From assembly GCF_003410055.1 (NCBI RefSeq), contig NZ_QUZK01000018.1, positions 1 to 64,000 on the forward strand: 64,000 nt of DNA. Direction: 5' to 3'. A program made the translations under genes and the position numbers. This document shows, one piece after another, positions 40,051 to 49,991 of the stretch. The stretch's first letter is position 1. Every line of letters starts with the position of its first letter. The stretch is from Wenzhouxiangella sediminis. Its GTDB lineage: Bacteria > Pseudomonadota > Gammaproteobacteria > Xanthomonadales > Wenzhouxiangellaceae. The notes under the pieces are model-generated. The model saw only the letters and a program-made list of their open reading frames with translations. It did no database searches and was not told the origin of the DNA.

Positions 40051-40068
40051 TATCTTTACATCAAGATA
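40051..40068. promoter_or_regulatory. MarR-type operator between the serine hydrolase and marR genes
   Basis: TATCTTTACATCAAGATA contains perfect 6-bp arms (TATCTT and AAGATA) separated by 6 bp, in the AT-rich gap between the divergent starts. Palindromes with TATCTT/AAGATA arms are typical MarR-family sites. It could control both genes, with the regulator repressing itself. Confidence 0.75.
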
Positions 40069-40128
40069 GATATCCCGGATAGAATGAGCGCGAGCCACAA
40101 ACGACTGCGGTCGAAACCGGACCAGGAC

Positions 40129-40686
40129 ATGAATCGAATCGAGAAAATCGCCGCGGACTGGAAGCGGGAAAGGCCCGATCTTGATGCGACCGACGCCGCC
40201 ACGATCGGTCGGTTCCTGATGGTCGCGCGGCAGTTGGAGCGCGTGGGGCGCGCGGAGCTGGCGCCCTTCGATCTGGGGCTGACCGATCACGACGTGCTTT
40301 CGGCGCTGCGGCGCAGCGGCTCACCCTATGCGCTCAAGCCGGGCGATCTGCTCGATGAGCTTGTCCTGACTTCCGGCGCCTTGAGCAGCTGTCTGGATCG
40401 ATTAGAAGGGCGGGGCCTGGTCGAGCGAAGGCGACACGAGAAAGACGGTCGGGCCAGGGTGGTCTCGCTGACGCCACGCGGGACGGACCTGATCGACGCC
40501 GTTGTCGAGGCGCGATATGCCGCCGCCCGCGAAGTTCTCCGGGATATTTCCGCCCCCCGGAAAAGGCAACTCGACGAGCTGGTGGCGCAAGTCGAGATCG
40601 GCGCCGAACGAGCGGAGCGAAATCAGTCCAGGGCCGACCAGTCGACTTCGGGCAGGGCTTCGAAGGCCGGACGGGCGAAAAGGTAG
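40129..40686 (+). CDS. MarR-family transcriptional regulator
   Basis: This 185-aa protein (200 aa if ATG 40084 is used) has a winged helix: LDELVLTSGALSSCLDRLEGRGLVERRRHEKDGRARVVSLTPRG is the MarR recognition helix and wing. The N-terminal MNRIEKIAADWKRERPDLD is typical of a subgroup with an extended helix 1. Neither ATG has a strong Shine-Dalgarno; 40129 is preferred because the family N-terminus begins there. It is divergent from the serine hydrolase gene. Its 3' end overlaps the opposite-strand EAL gene by 64 bp. The ligand is unknown. Confidence 0.86.
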   Translation: MNRIEKIAADWKRERPDLDATDAATIGRFLMVARQLERVGRAELAPFDLGLTDHDVLSALRRSGSPYALKPGDLLDELVLTSGALSSCLDRLEGRGLVERRRHEKDGRARVVSLTPRGTDLIDAVVEARYAAAREVLRDISAPRKRQLDELVAQVEIGAERAERNQSRADQSTSGRASKAGRAKR

Positions 40687-41357
40687 CCCTGGAACAGCGA
40701 CACGCCCATCGATTTCAGCGCCTCGTATTCTTCCGGTGTCTCCACGCCTTCGGCAATGGCCCGGATGCCGAGGCTCTCGCAGGCTGAAAGGGTGGCGCGA
40801 ACCACCGCCTGCCGGCTGGACTTCCGGTCGATGTCGCGCACCAGCCCCATGTCGAGCTTGACCAGGTCGGTCCTGAAATCGGCCAGCAGGCTGAGGCCGG
40901 CATAGCCCGCACCGAAATCGTCGATCGCGGTCAGGAAGCCCTGCGCCTGGTAGTAGCGGATGATCTGGTCGAGGTGCTCGGGATCCTCGACGCGCTCGCC
41001 CTCGGTGATCTCGAAGATGATCCGGTCGGTAGGGAAGCCGTGCGTCTCGGCGGCCTCGAGCGTCGTCTGGATGCAGCGCTCCGGCTCGTAGACGGCATTG
41101 GGCATGAAGTTGATGCTCAACGGCGATTGCATTCCCAGCCGAGAGGCCCATTCGATGGCCTTGATGCGACAAGCCTGATCAAAGCCGTATCGGTTTCGGT
41201 TGTTGACCTTCTCGAAAACCTGTCCGGCGGGTTCGCCCGAACGGCCGCGAACCAGGGCCTCGTGCGCGAAGATGTCGCGGGCTTGGGCATTGACGATCGG
41301 CTGGAATGCCATGGAGATATCGAAGCCGGGTCGGTTCCGTTCGCGCATATCCGGCAA
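40623..41357 (-). CDS. Stand-alone EAL-domain cyclic di-GMP phosphodiesterase
   Basis: This 244-aa protein consists almost only of an EAL domain. The key motifs are kept: HEALVRG (EAL), NFMPN (metal-binding Asn), FEITEGER, IDDFGAGYAG (DDFGxG), LVKLDMGLV (catalytic Lys), AEGVET and FQGYLFARP. It is therefore probably active in degrading cyclic di-GMP to pGpG. No sensory domain or membrane segment is attached, so control must be transcriptional or through partners. It is convergent with marR. Confidence 0.9.
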   Translation of the reverse strand: MPDMRERNRPGFDISMAFQPIVNAQARDIFAHEALVRGRSGEPAGQVFEKVNNRNRYGFDQACRIKAIEWASRLGMQSPLSINFMPNAVYEPERCIQTTLEAAETHGFPTDRIIFEITEGERVEDPEHLDQIIRYYQAQGFLTAIDDFGAGYAGLSLLADFRTDLVKLDMGLVRDIDRKSSRQAVVRATLSACESLGIRAIAEGVETPEEYEALKSMGVSLFQGYLFARPAFEALPEVDWSALD

Positions 41358-41496
41358 TCGGAACGCTGACTATTGCTTTCTGCCATGCAAGCGATAGGGG
41401 TCGTTGACTGTTGCTGAAGTATGCCACAGACCCGGAAACCCCGAGTCGCCGTTTGGAGCAACGAGTGCGCTCGATCGTGCGAAGCGTTTGTGCAAT

Positions 41497-41519
41497 CTAG
41501 GGGAATCGCCTAGGATTCC
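41497..41519. promoter_or_regulatory. Nested inverted repeats upstream of the Crp/Fnr gene
   Basis: GGAATC and GATTCC (41502-41507, 41514-41519) are perfect arms around 6 bp. CTAGG and CCTAG (41497-41501, 41509-41513) form an overlapping second palindrome. They lie about 26-48 bp upstream of the likely start, a position suited to autoregulation. Not recognised as a known site. Confidence 0.4.
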
Positions 41520-41544
41520 TGCATGTCAATGCGGGGACGGAGCC

Positions 41545-42240
41545 TTGTCCAGGGAAAGCTGTATCGTGGCGCAATTCAGGCGTCATGCCGACCTGTCCGA
41601 CCAGGAAGTTGAATTACTGACGGCGCTCGAGAAGGACGTCCGTGACTTCCCCGCAGGGAGCGTGCTCAGCGAGGCGGGAATGGAGGCAGGCAGCTTCTTC
41701 AGCCTGCACAGCGGCTGGGCCTGCGCGACCCGCCTGCTTTCCGACGGCCAGCGGCAAGTGCTCGACATCTTCCTCGCCGGCCAGGTCATGGGCCTGCGGG
41801 ACATCGGTTTCTCGCATACCCAGACCGAGCTGACTGCGTTGACCGAGGTCAGAGCCTGTCCGTTTCCGGCCAAGTACCTCGACGAGATCTTCGAGCGCTC
41901 TCCCAGGCTGGCGCGCATCTTCTTTCTCAAGCTGGTGCGCGAGAACGCGCTGTTGACCGAGCGCATCATCAACATCGGGCGACGACCGGCCGCACAGCGA
42001 CTGGCGCACTTCCTGCTGGAGATGAAGGTGCGCCTCCATGCTGCAGACCCCGAGTTCGAATTGCCTCTAAATCAGAACGTGATCGCCGACGCGTTGGGCA
42101 TCAGTACCGTTCACGTCAGTCGAACGCTCAGCCAACTCAAGGAGGAGGGGCTCGTCAGGGTGGGGCAGAACCGGGTCACCATTGATGACCTGGACGGCCT
42201 GGTGGCACTCTCCGGCTTTGATCCTGCCTATCTGGAATGA
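41545..42240 (+). CDS. Crp/Fnr-family transcriptional regulator
   Basis: This protein of about 231 aa has a cyclic-nucleotide-binding-like beta-barrel (about residues 15-125) and a C-terminal winged helix (LNQNVIADALGISTVHVSRTLSQLKEEGLVRV). The N-terminal four-cysteine cluster of FNR is absent, so direct oxygen sensing through Fe-S is unlikely. The frame opens at 41404, but TTG 41545 or GTG 41566 is the more plausible start. It precedes genes for DUF1328, CsbD and a lipoprotein; related Crp/Fnr genes often sit beside such stress genes. Confidence 0.85.
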   Translation: MSRESCIVAQFRRHADLSDQEVELLTALEKDVRDFPAGSVLSEAGMEAGSFFSLHSGWACATRLLSDGQRQVLDIFLAGQVMGLRDIGFSHTQTELTALTEVRACPFPAKYLDEIFERSPRLARIFFLKLVRENALLTERIINIGRRPAAQRLAHFLLEMKVRLHAADPEFELPLNQNVIADALGISTVHVSRTLSQLKEEGLVRVGQNRVTIDDLDGLVALSGFDPAYLE

Positions 42241-42296
42241 AACGGGGCCTGGAAGCGGGACCGGCAAGCCGCCGGCCCGCTCGGCAAGTCATGCCG

Positions 42297-42461
42297 TCAC
42301 ACTCTCGGCCTTCGGCCACTGATGAAGAAGATCAGGGCCACGATCAAACCGATGACGAAGAGGATCCAGGCGATGTTGGTCGCCGCCCCCGCGATGCCGC
42401 TGAGGCCCAGGGCGCCGGCGATGATCGCGACGATCAGGAATATCAAAGCCCAAGAAAGCAT
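42297..42461 (-). CDS. DUF1328 (UPF0391/YtjA-like) small membrane protein
   Basis: This 54-aa protein reads [20 protein letters not shown] and continues with [20 protein letters not shown] and [14 protein letters not shown]. It has two membrane helices joined by a Gly-rich turn, the DUF1328 signature. AGGA lies 8 nt upstream of the ATG. It is antisense to a longer shadow frame. Function is unknown; homologues are induced by stress in several bacteria. It is convergent with the Crp/Fnr gene and divergent from csbD. Confidence 0.85.
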   Translation of the reverse strand: MLSWALIFLIVAIIAGALGLSGIAGAATNIAWILFVIGLIVALIFFISGRRPRV

Positions 42462-42605
42462 GTTGAACGTCCTTTTTCTTCGTGAAGGGGAGCGCTCATG
42501 CTAGGCGCAGCTGGGTTGCGTGTCCTTAACCTGTGTTATGGACTGGGCGGCCGCAAGCCATTACAGTGATCGTTTCGCAAGTGACTGATTGTTAAATTTT
42601 TATTT

Positions 42606-42809
42606 ATGGAGAAACACCAGGCCAAGGGAAAACTCAACCGTCTGACTGCAAGCATCAAGCAGGAGTGGGGGAAGCTGACCGACGACGAGGTCAGCCAAGC
42701 GGAGGGCAACTACGACGAGCTGGTTGCCCGCATTCAGGAGAAGTACGGCGAAAGCCGCGAAGCGATCGCCGCCAAACTCAACAAGATGAAGGAGCGAGTG
42801 AACTCATGA
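42606..42809 (+). CDS. CsbD-family stress protein
   Basis: This 67-aa hydrophilic helical protein has the CsbD pattern AKGKLNRLTASIKQEWGKLTDDE and then YDELVARIQEKYG. CsbD proteins are induced in general stress; their action is unknown. No clear Shine-Dalgarno precedes the ATG, which follows the AT-rich TTGTTAAATTTTTATTT. The last 4 bp overlap the lipoprotein start (ATGA). Confidence 0.88.
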   Translation: MEKHQAKGKLNRLTASIKQEWGKLTDDEVSQAEGNYDELVARIQEKYGESREAIAAKLNKMKERVNS

Positions 42810-43018
42810 GAAAGCTGATCAACAACAAACTGTTCAACGTACTCTTTGCGCTGATGCTGGCCCTGTCCGTCGGCATGCTGGCCGGCTGTGAACAGCAGGG
42901 TCCGGCCGAGGAAGCCGGCGAGGAAGTCGACGAAGCCGTCGAGGAAGCCGGCGACGAAATGGAAGAAGCCGCCGAAGAAGTCGAGGACGAAGTCGACGAC
43001 GCCACCGGCGGCGGTTGA
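42806..43018 (+). CDS. Small acidic lipoprotein
   Basis: This 70-aa protein has a signal peptide (LFNVLFALMLALSVGM) and the lipobox LAGC, with Cys28 as the likely lipidated residue. The mature part is almost all Glu, Asp, Ala and Val in heptad-like spacing, predicting a strongly acidic amphipathic helix. It starts inside the csbD stop codon, so the two are translationally coupled. Its function is unknown; it may act as a small envelope stress lipoprotein. Confidence 0.8.
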   Translation: MRKLINNKLFNVLFALMLALSVGMLAGCEQQGPAEEAGEEVDEAVEEAGDEMEEAAEEVEDEVDDATGGG

Positions 43019-43045
43019 TTGCCGACTCTCCATGTCCGACTCGAG

Positions 43046-43076
43046 AAATCCCGGCCACTGTGCCGGGATTTTTTTT
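43046..43076 (+). terminator. Rho-independent terminator of the csbD-lipoprotein operon
   Basis: AAATCCCGGC (43046-43055) and GCCGGGATTT (43062-43071) form a perfect 10-bp stem with loop CACTGT, followed by a T run to 43076. It lies 27 bp past the lipoprotein stop and could also stop transcription of the opposite DUF4126 gene, through the A-rich arm. Confidence 0.93.
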
Positions 43077-43085
43077 GCGTCTACG

Positions 43086-43688
43086 TCAGTCCTGTCCTGC
43101 TCGTTCGGATCTGCGGAGACGCCCCGAACGCGTGGTGATCCACACCAGCAACATCACGAGCCCGGCAATCACCAGGATGCCGAAGAAGACAGGAACGAGC
43201 AAAGCCAGGGCCACGGCAAGCACGCTGCCGCCCGTCTCTCCCGTCGAGAACAGGGGGTTGGCCAGTCCGCCGGTCGAAGCGGTCGACAGGCCGCGTGCCA
43301 GGACCGTCGATCCCTGGACGATGCCCGCCGTACCGCCTCCGAGCAGCGCGGCCGCACCCCACTGGGCCAACGGATTCATCTCGGGCAGTAGCGACGAGAC
43401 GATCACCGTCCCGCCGGCCAGAGCGGCCGGCGTGGCCACGAGGTCGAGCAGGTTGTCCACGATCGGAATGTAGTACGCGGTCGCCTCCATCACGGCGGCG
43501 ATACCGACGACCACCAGGAAGGGCTCGGACATCATCCAGGCGAACTGCTCGCCCAGCGGCAACAGGCCGAATCTTCCCGCCAGGCCCAGTGCCAGAATCG
43601 GAATGAACACCCGCAAGCCGGCCGCAGCGCTCAGGCAGATGCCGGCCATGACGGCGGAGAGCATGCCGATATCCGATGCGGTTTCCAT
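43086..43688 (-). CDS. DUF4126 membrane protein
   Basis: This 200-aa protein has several hydrophobic helices (about residues 8-38, 55-75, 85-105, 110-125 and 155-185) and Gly/Ala-rich loops such as GGGTAGIVQGSTVLARG. The pattern matches DUF4126, a family of unknown role. It is next to the copper gene pair, 44 bp beyond the ATPase stop on the same strand, so it may be co-transcribed. Confidence 0.75.
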   Translation of the reverse strand: METASDIGMLSAVMAGICLSAAAGLRVFIPILALGLAGRFGLLPLGEQFAWMMSEPFLVVVGIAAVMEATAYYIPIVDNLLDLVATPAALAGGTVIVSSLLPEMNPLAQWGAAALLGGGTAGIVQGSTVLARGLSTASTGGLANPLFSTGETGGSVLAVALALLVPVFFGILVIAGLVMLLVWITTRSGRLRRSERAGQD

Positions 43689-43732
43689 TGCGGAATTCTA
43701 CCGCCAACTCCGGCCGGCCGGCAGGTAGCTGC

Positions 43733-46048
<2,316 letters not shown>

Positions 46049-46106
46049 GGCAATCCTCGAAAGTGGATTCGACGAGTCGGTCGGAGGTTCAAAGGGGCAG
46101 GGCGCC

Positions 46107-46385
46107 TCAGCGCCCGTAGCGCGTCAGCACATCGATCAGTTCGTCGATGCGCTCGTTGGGGCGCTCCGTGTTGCCCTTCGCAAGCTCGTCCTGAATGCAG
46201 TGCTGAACGTGGGTTCGGAGAACGCCGTCCTCCACGGCTCGCAGGGCGGAGCGGGCCGCTCTGAGCTGGGTGAGTATGTCCACGCAATAGCGCCCCTCGT
46301 TGATCATCTTCACGACGCCGTCGATCTGCCCGCGCGCCCGGTTAAGGCGCCGGAGCTGATCGCGGTGTGACGGGTGTTGAGTCAT
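46107..46385 (-). CDS. CsoR/RcnR-family metal-sensing repressor
   Basis: This 92-aa all-helical regulator (DUF156) has the Cys-His-Cys copper-ligand pattern of CsoR: Cys34 in GRYCVDIL, His59 in RTHVQHC and Cys63. It begins [24 protein letters not shown], typical of the family. It is 58 bp upstream of copA on the same strand with an operator-like palindrome just before its start. Copper binding should release DNA and derepress the pair. Confidence 0.9.
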   Translation of the reverse strand: MTQHPSHRDQLRRLNRARGQIDGVVKMINEGRYCVDILTQLRAARSALRAVEDGVLRTHVQHCIQDELAKGNTERPNERIDELIDVLTRYGR

Positions 46386-46759
46386 TCGAAAATTATACCC
46401 CTAGGGGGTATCGTGATCAACCAGAAATTGCCTTTAGAGCCAGGCAATCATTTATATTCAATAATTTACAATATATTCATGATGTGTTTTATAGGTCGTT
46501 CCACCGAGCAGTCGGGGGTATCCACGCTCCTCGATCGGCCGCCCGCCTGGGGCGAACGCCGTCGTTCAGTGCACGCGATCGGCGCCTGTATGACACAAGC
46601 GCCGAGCACGTTTGCCGCGACAGACTGATTCATCTGGCGGGCATCGCACCGCCCTCACGCTTCCCCTTCAAACCGGAGACGTGCCCTTCGTCCGCTCCCG
46701 TCTTCCCGGGGGAAGGCTCGGGGCCTTGATGACTCGCAGCTATGATCAGGAGCAACCAG
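46386..46759. other. 374-bp divergent region between csoR and the secreted HExxH protein
   Basis: No gene was found. The csoR-proximal end holds the copper operator (46395-46411). A 7-bp inverted repeat, ATTGCCT/AGGCAAT, lies at 46427-46448, followed by an unusually AT-rich run to about 46498, which probably contains promoters. The rest is of ordinary GC content. The small open frames here lack support. Confidence 0.5.
46395..46411. promoter_or_regulatory. CsoR-type operator
   Basis: ATACCCCTAGGGGGTAT is a near-perfect palindrome of C and G runs around TA, starting 10 bp upstream of the csoR ATG. C/G-tract palindromes of this kind are typical CsoR sites in front of copper pumps. Confidence 0.85.
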
Positions 46760-49066
46760 ATGAATACCGCAGGAGTGATTTCGACATCTATTGTCCGACC
46801 CGGCAAGGCTCCCGGGTGCGGACCCACCGACGATCGCAACGATCAGCGAAAGCCTCCGTTTGCCTCAAGCGCATTTTCGGCATTGCTTCTGACTCTGTTT
46901 GTGGTGAGCGGCATTGGGTCAGCGCTCGGAGGTCGGGCGAATGCGGCCGAGACCGAGGACAACGAACCGGCAGTCGCTTATCTTCGCTTCGAACCGATGA
47001 TTATCTTCAACGATGGGCAGGATGAAATGAGCCTCAAGGCGCGTGTGACAGGTTCGGTCTCCAAGGTAGAGGCCCGCCAGCGCTATCACGACGGCCTGAT
47101 ACAAGTGGATGGTCAGGACATGGATCTCGGGGAGCGATTCGAGCTGCATCATGCTGGAGACGGTATCTATGTTCGGGACGGCATCACTTCCAATCATGTT
47201 CAATCTCGCGCTCGAGCCGACATCATCGTTACCGATGAAGAAGGCGAAGAACATGAGTTCTTCAGAACGGACAGCTGGTTCATGGTGAACGACAAGCGCA
47301 CCCAGCGCCGCATTTTCGAGGTTTCCGAGGACGTGCGCATGAGCACGAACCTGATAAACATCCGAGCGGATGAGGAAATCTTCGACGTGCGCGCGTCCAC
47401 CGACGAGACCGAACCACCCAATCTGGAGAGAGTCGGCCAGACGGTTTACGAGCATTTCCCGGATGACTTCGATTTTCTTGCGGTTTTCACGACCACCAAC
47501 ACGGGGCCTTTCAGGTTCTACGTTGACGCCAAGAACAAAATCGAGGGCATCGGAAAGCCCAACTTCGACGATGCCCATTCCTTCGGCAGTGCCGGCAGGC
47601 TGCAGGGTGTCGCCTACCTCAACACCTCGACGGGGCAGCCCCTCATTCACGAACTGACCCACAACTTCGGTGTCTTCCTCGACCCCGACCTGGGACTGGA
47701 CGACGGCACGCCCCACTGGGGTGGCGTGGATATCCCGGGAACTCTGGGAGGGCTCGACTTCGAGCAACAGGGAGGCAATCAGTACAAGATAACCTGGTCA
47801 CCTTTCGACGTGGAATCCGAGTCGCTGTCGATGGCGCCCATGGAGTTGTACCTGTGGGGACTTTTGCCGGCCGAAGATGTGCCCGAGACGACTGTGCTAC
47901 ATGGCGTTGACCCTCGAGACCAAGAGGTTGGCGACGTCGTAACGCCTGAATCGGTTTCCTCGGTAACGATGGCCGACGTTCAGGCCATCCATGGACCCAG
48001 AGTGCCGTCGCCTGCCAATGCTTCCAGCAGATTCCGAATCGCGGCCGTGGTCGTGTCGGCCGGGCGATGGGCCACGGACGCGGAAATGGCCTTCTGGAGC
48101 GGGGTCATGGAACGATTCGGGGTCGAGGAAGGGACGGCGACAGTCCTGGAACATTTCGATCAAGCGCTTGCCGACGAATTCGGCCAAGCACCCCCGACGG
48201 CTACATTCGACTACCTCACCCAGGGGCGCGGAGAAATGAACTCCACCCTCGCCGGTGAATCTCACGACCTCGCGGGCCTCACGGGCGCCTGGCACGATCC
48301 GGCCAGCTCGGGACAGGGGTTCAACCTGCAGATGGCGCCTTCCGGTCTCTTTGGCTATTACTACGGTTACAGCGATGCAGGCGAAGATTTGTGGTTGGTG
48401 CTGGACCTGCATGAACAGGCGATCGAGTTCGGCGAGCCATTCACGCTCAAGGCATTTGCCGGAACAAGCGGTGTCTTCGGGGCGCCGAATGAAGCGACGG
48501 AATGGGGCAGGGTCACCTTCGAATTCCAGTCGTGCCAGGAAGGCGAGGCCTTGCTTACCAGTCACTCCGGTGACCAGGTTCAGGAGTTCGACCTGAAGCC
48601 AATAGCGCTGGTCGATGGCGCAAGCCAGGAGGACTGCCGATTGCTTCACCGAACCGATGGCGCCGACGCAATGGTGAATCTCAACGCCGCTTGGCACGAT
48701 CCCCAAACGAGCGGGCAAGGCTGGAATCTGGTGCGCACGACCGCCGGAATGTTCGGCTATTTCTATGGCTATACGGCCGACGGTGAACCGCTGTGGCTGG
48801 TCACGAAGGAAGTGATCGGCGATATCCAGTTGGGCCAGCCTGTCGAGTACACGCTGTTGACCAATACGACGGAAGCTGCGTCCTTCGAATCGCCGGCCCC
48901 ATCCACCGAACTCGAGACCTGGGGCACGGCGACGCTGACCTTCGAGAACTGCCGTACCGGAACTGCTGACATGCAGGGGATCGACGGCACTCAGGTTCAG
49001 GAGCTGGAGGTGGTGGCCACCACGCTCGGACTGCCTGCCTGCCATGATCCCGGGGGCGAAGACTAG
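46760..49066 (+). CDS. Secreted HExxH protein with duplicated C-terminal 'SGQG' repeats
   Basis: This 768-aa exported protein has a long basic n-region, a hydrophobic signal (FSALLLTLFVVSGIGSALGGRANA) and no other membrane segment. HELTHNFG at residues 297-304 fits HExxHxxG, the zinc site of many metallopeptidases, and PHWG lies about 20 residues later, so a protease is possible. The C-terminus carries two copies of a module starting WHDPxxSGQGxNL and containing a GYxYGY..G..LWLV segment, near residues 511 and 645. The start ATG 46760 has AGGAG seven bases upstream; 46742 is less likely. The overall family is not recognised. Confidence 0.72.
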   Translation: MNTAGVISTSIVRPGKAPGCGPTDDRNDQRKPPFASSAFSALLLTLFVVSGIGSALGGRANAAETEDNEPAVAYLRFEPMIIFNDGQDEMSLKARVTGSVSKVEARQRYHDGLIQVDGQDMDLGERFELHHAGDGIYVRDGITSNHVQSRARADIIVTDEEGEEHEFFRTDSWFMVNDKRTQRRIFEVSEDVRMSTNLINIRADEEIFDVRASTDETEPPNLERVGQTVYEHFPDDFDFLAVFTTTNTGPFRFYVDAKNKIEGIGKPNFDDAHSFGSAGRLQGVAYLNTSTGQPLIHELTHNFGVFLDPDLGLDDGTPHWGGVDIPGTLGGLDFEQQGGNQYKITWSPFDVESESLSMAPMELYLWGLLPAEDVPETTVLHGVDPRDQEVGDVVTPESVSSVTMADVQAIHGPRVPSPANASSRFRIAAVVVSAGRWATDAEMAFWSGVMERFGVEEGTATVLEHFDQALADEFGQAPPTATFDYLTQGRGEMNSTLAGESHDLAGLTGAWHDPASSGQGFNLQMAPSGLFGYYYGYSDAGEDLWLVLDLHEQAIEFGEPFTLKAFAGTSGVFGAPNEATEWGRVTFEFQSCQEGEALLTSHSGDQVQEFDLKPIALVDGASQEDCRLLHRTDGADAMVNLNAAWHDPQTSGQGWNLVRTTAGMFGYFYGYTADGEPLWLVTKEVIGDIQLGQPVEYTLLTNTTEAASFESPAPSTELETWGTATLTFENCRTGTADMQGIDGTQVQELEVVATTLGLPACHDPGGED

Positions 49067-49836
49067 CCGACGAAAGCCCGCTCGAAGACGTAGTCGCCGG
49101 CCTGGCCGATGGACGCGCTGGCTTCGAACCCGCGCCGGTCGAGCAATTTCCGGAAGTCCTTGATCATCGCCATGCTGCCGCAGAGCATGACGCGGTCGTA
49201 CTTGGGGTCCAGCGGGGGCAGGTCCAGGTCGCGGGCGAGCTGGCCGGAGTCGAGAAGATGGGTCAGCCGGCCGTTGTGAACGAATGGTTCGCGTGTCACG
49301 GCCGGGTAGTAGAGCAGGTGCCCGTTGATGGTGTCGCCGAGCAGCTCGTGGCGGGGCAGATCTTCGCTGATTGCTTCGCGGTAGGCCAGGTCGTCGATTT
49401 GCCGAACCCCGTGAGCGACGATGACGGTATCGAAGCGTTCGTAGGTCTCGGGATCCTTGATGATCGACAGGAAGGGTGCAAGCCCGGTTCCGGTGCCCAT
49501 CAGGTAGAGACGCTTGCCGGGATGGAGGTCGCTTATGAGCAGCGTCCCCGTGGGCTTTTTCGACAGCAGGATCTCGTCGCCGACCTGCAAGTGCTGCAGG
49601 CGCGAAGTCAGGGGGCCGTCGGGTACCTTGATCGAGAAGAACTCGAGTTCTTCCTCCCAGGAGGCGCTGGCGAAGGAGTAGGCGCGCATCAGGGGCTTGC
49701 CGTCGATCTCCAGGCCGACCATGATGAATTGCCCGCTGTCGAAGCGAAGCCCGGGGTCGCGGGTGGTGCGAAAGCTGAACAGCCCCTCGTTCCAGTGATG
49801 CACGCTCAGCACGCGCTCTCGTCGGAATTTGTCCAT
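49063..49836 (-). CDS. fpr: Ferredoxin--NADP reductase
   Basis: This 257-aa flavoenzyme moves electrons between NADPH and ferredoxin or flavodoxin. FAD binding is seen in RAYSFAS (RxYS), NADP binding in GTGTGLAPF, and the late LCGSMAMI element is present. The C-terminus FERAFVG resembles the bacterial subclass that ends in an aromatic-rich tail. Its stop overlaps the secreted protein gene by 4 bp, convergent. Confidence 0.94.
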   Translation of the reverse strand: MDKFRRERVLSVHHWNEGLFSFRTTRDPGLRFDSGQFIMVGLEIDGKPLMRAYSFASASWEEELEFFSIKVPDGPLTSRLQHLQVGDEILLSKKPTGTLLISDLHPGKRLYLMGTGTGLAPFLSIIKDPETYERFDTVIVAHGVRQIDDLAYREAISEDLPRHELLGDTINGHLLYYPAVTREPFVHNGRLTHLLDSGQLARDLDLPPLDPKYDRVMLCGSMAMIKDFRKLLDRRGFEASASIGQAGDYVFERAFVG

Positions 49837-49958
49837 GAGTCTGCAACGGATCCTCGGCGATGGAAGCGCCGCATCCTAACGCAGAAATGCGAGGAATTCT
49901 TGTTTCAGATCAAACTAATCAAAGTGCTTCAGGAGCGGTCGAACGGCTGGGCGCCCGC

Positions 49959-49976
49959 GGCGGGGAATGCCCCGCC
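49959..49976 (-). terminator. Possible weak terminator hairpin after rhlE
   Basis: GGCGGGG and CCCCGCC form a perfect 7-bp stem around AATG, 16 bp beyond the rhlE stop. On the minus strand no T run follows, so it may be only a stable 3' hairpin. Confidence 0.4.
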
Positions 49977-49991
49977 ACGGAAGCGCTTGAT

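Noticed and set aside
42322-42504. A 60-codon open frame on the + strand
   Set aside because: The opposite strand encodes a DUF1328 protein with two clean membrane helices and a Shine-Dalgarno.
46374-46729. Short open frames in the csoR/secreted-protein gap as a small gene
   Set aside because: They cross the copper operator and AT-rich promoter DNA, have no ribosome site, and show no recognisable protein.
47897-49846. A 649-codon open frame on the - strand
   Set aside because: It is a shadow of the secreted HExxH gene and of fpr in another frame; no domain or signal was seen.
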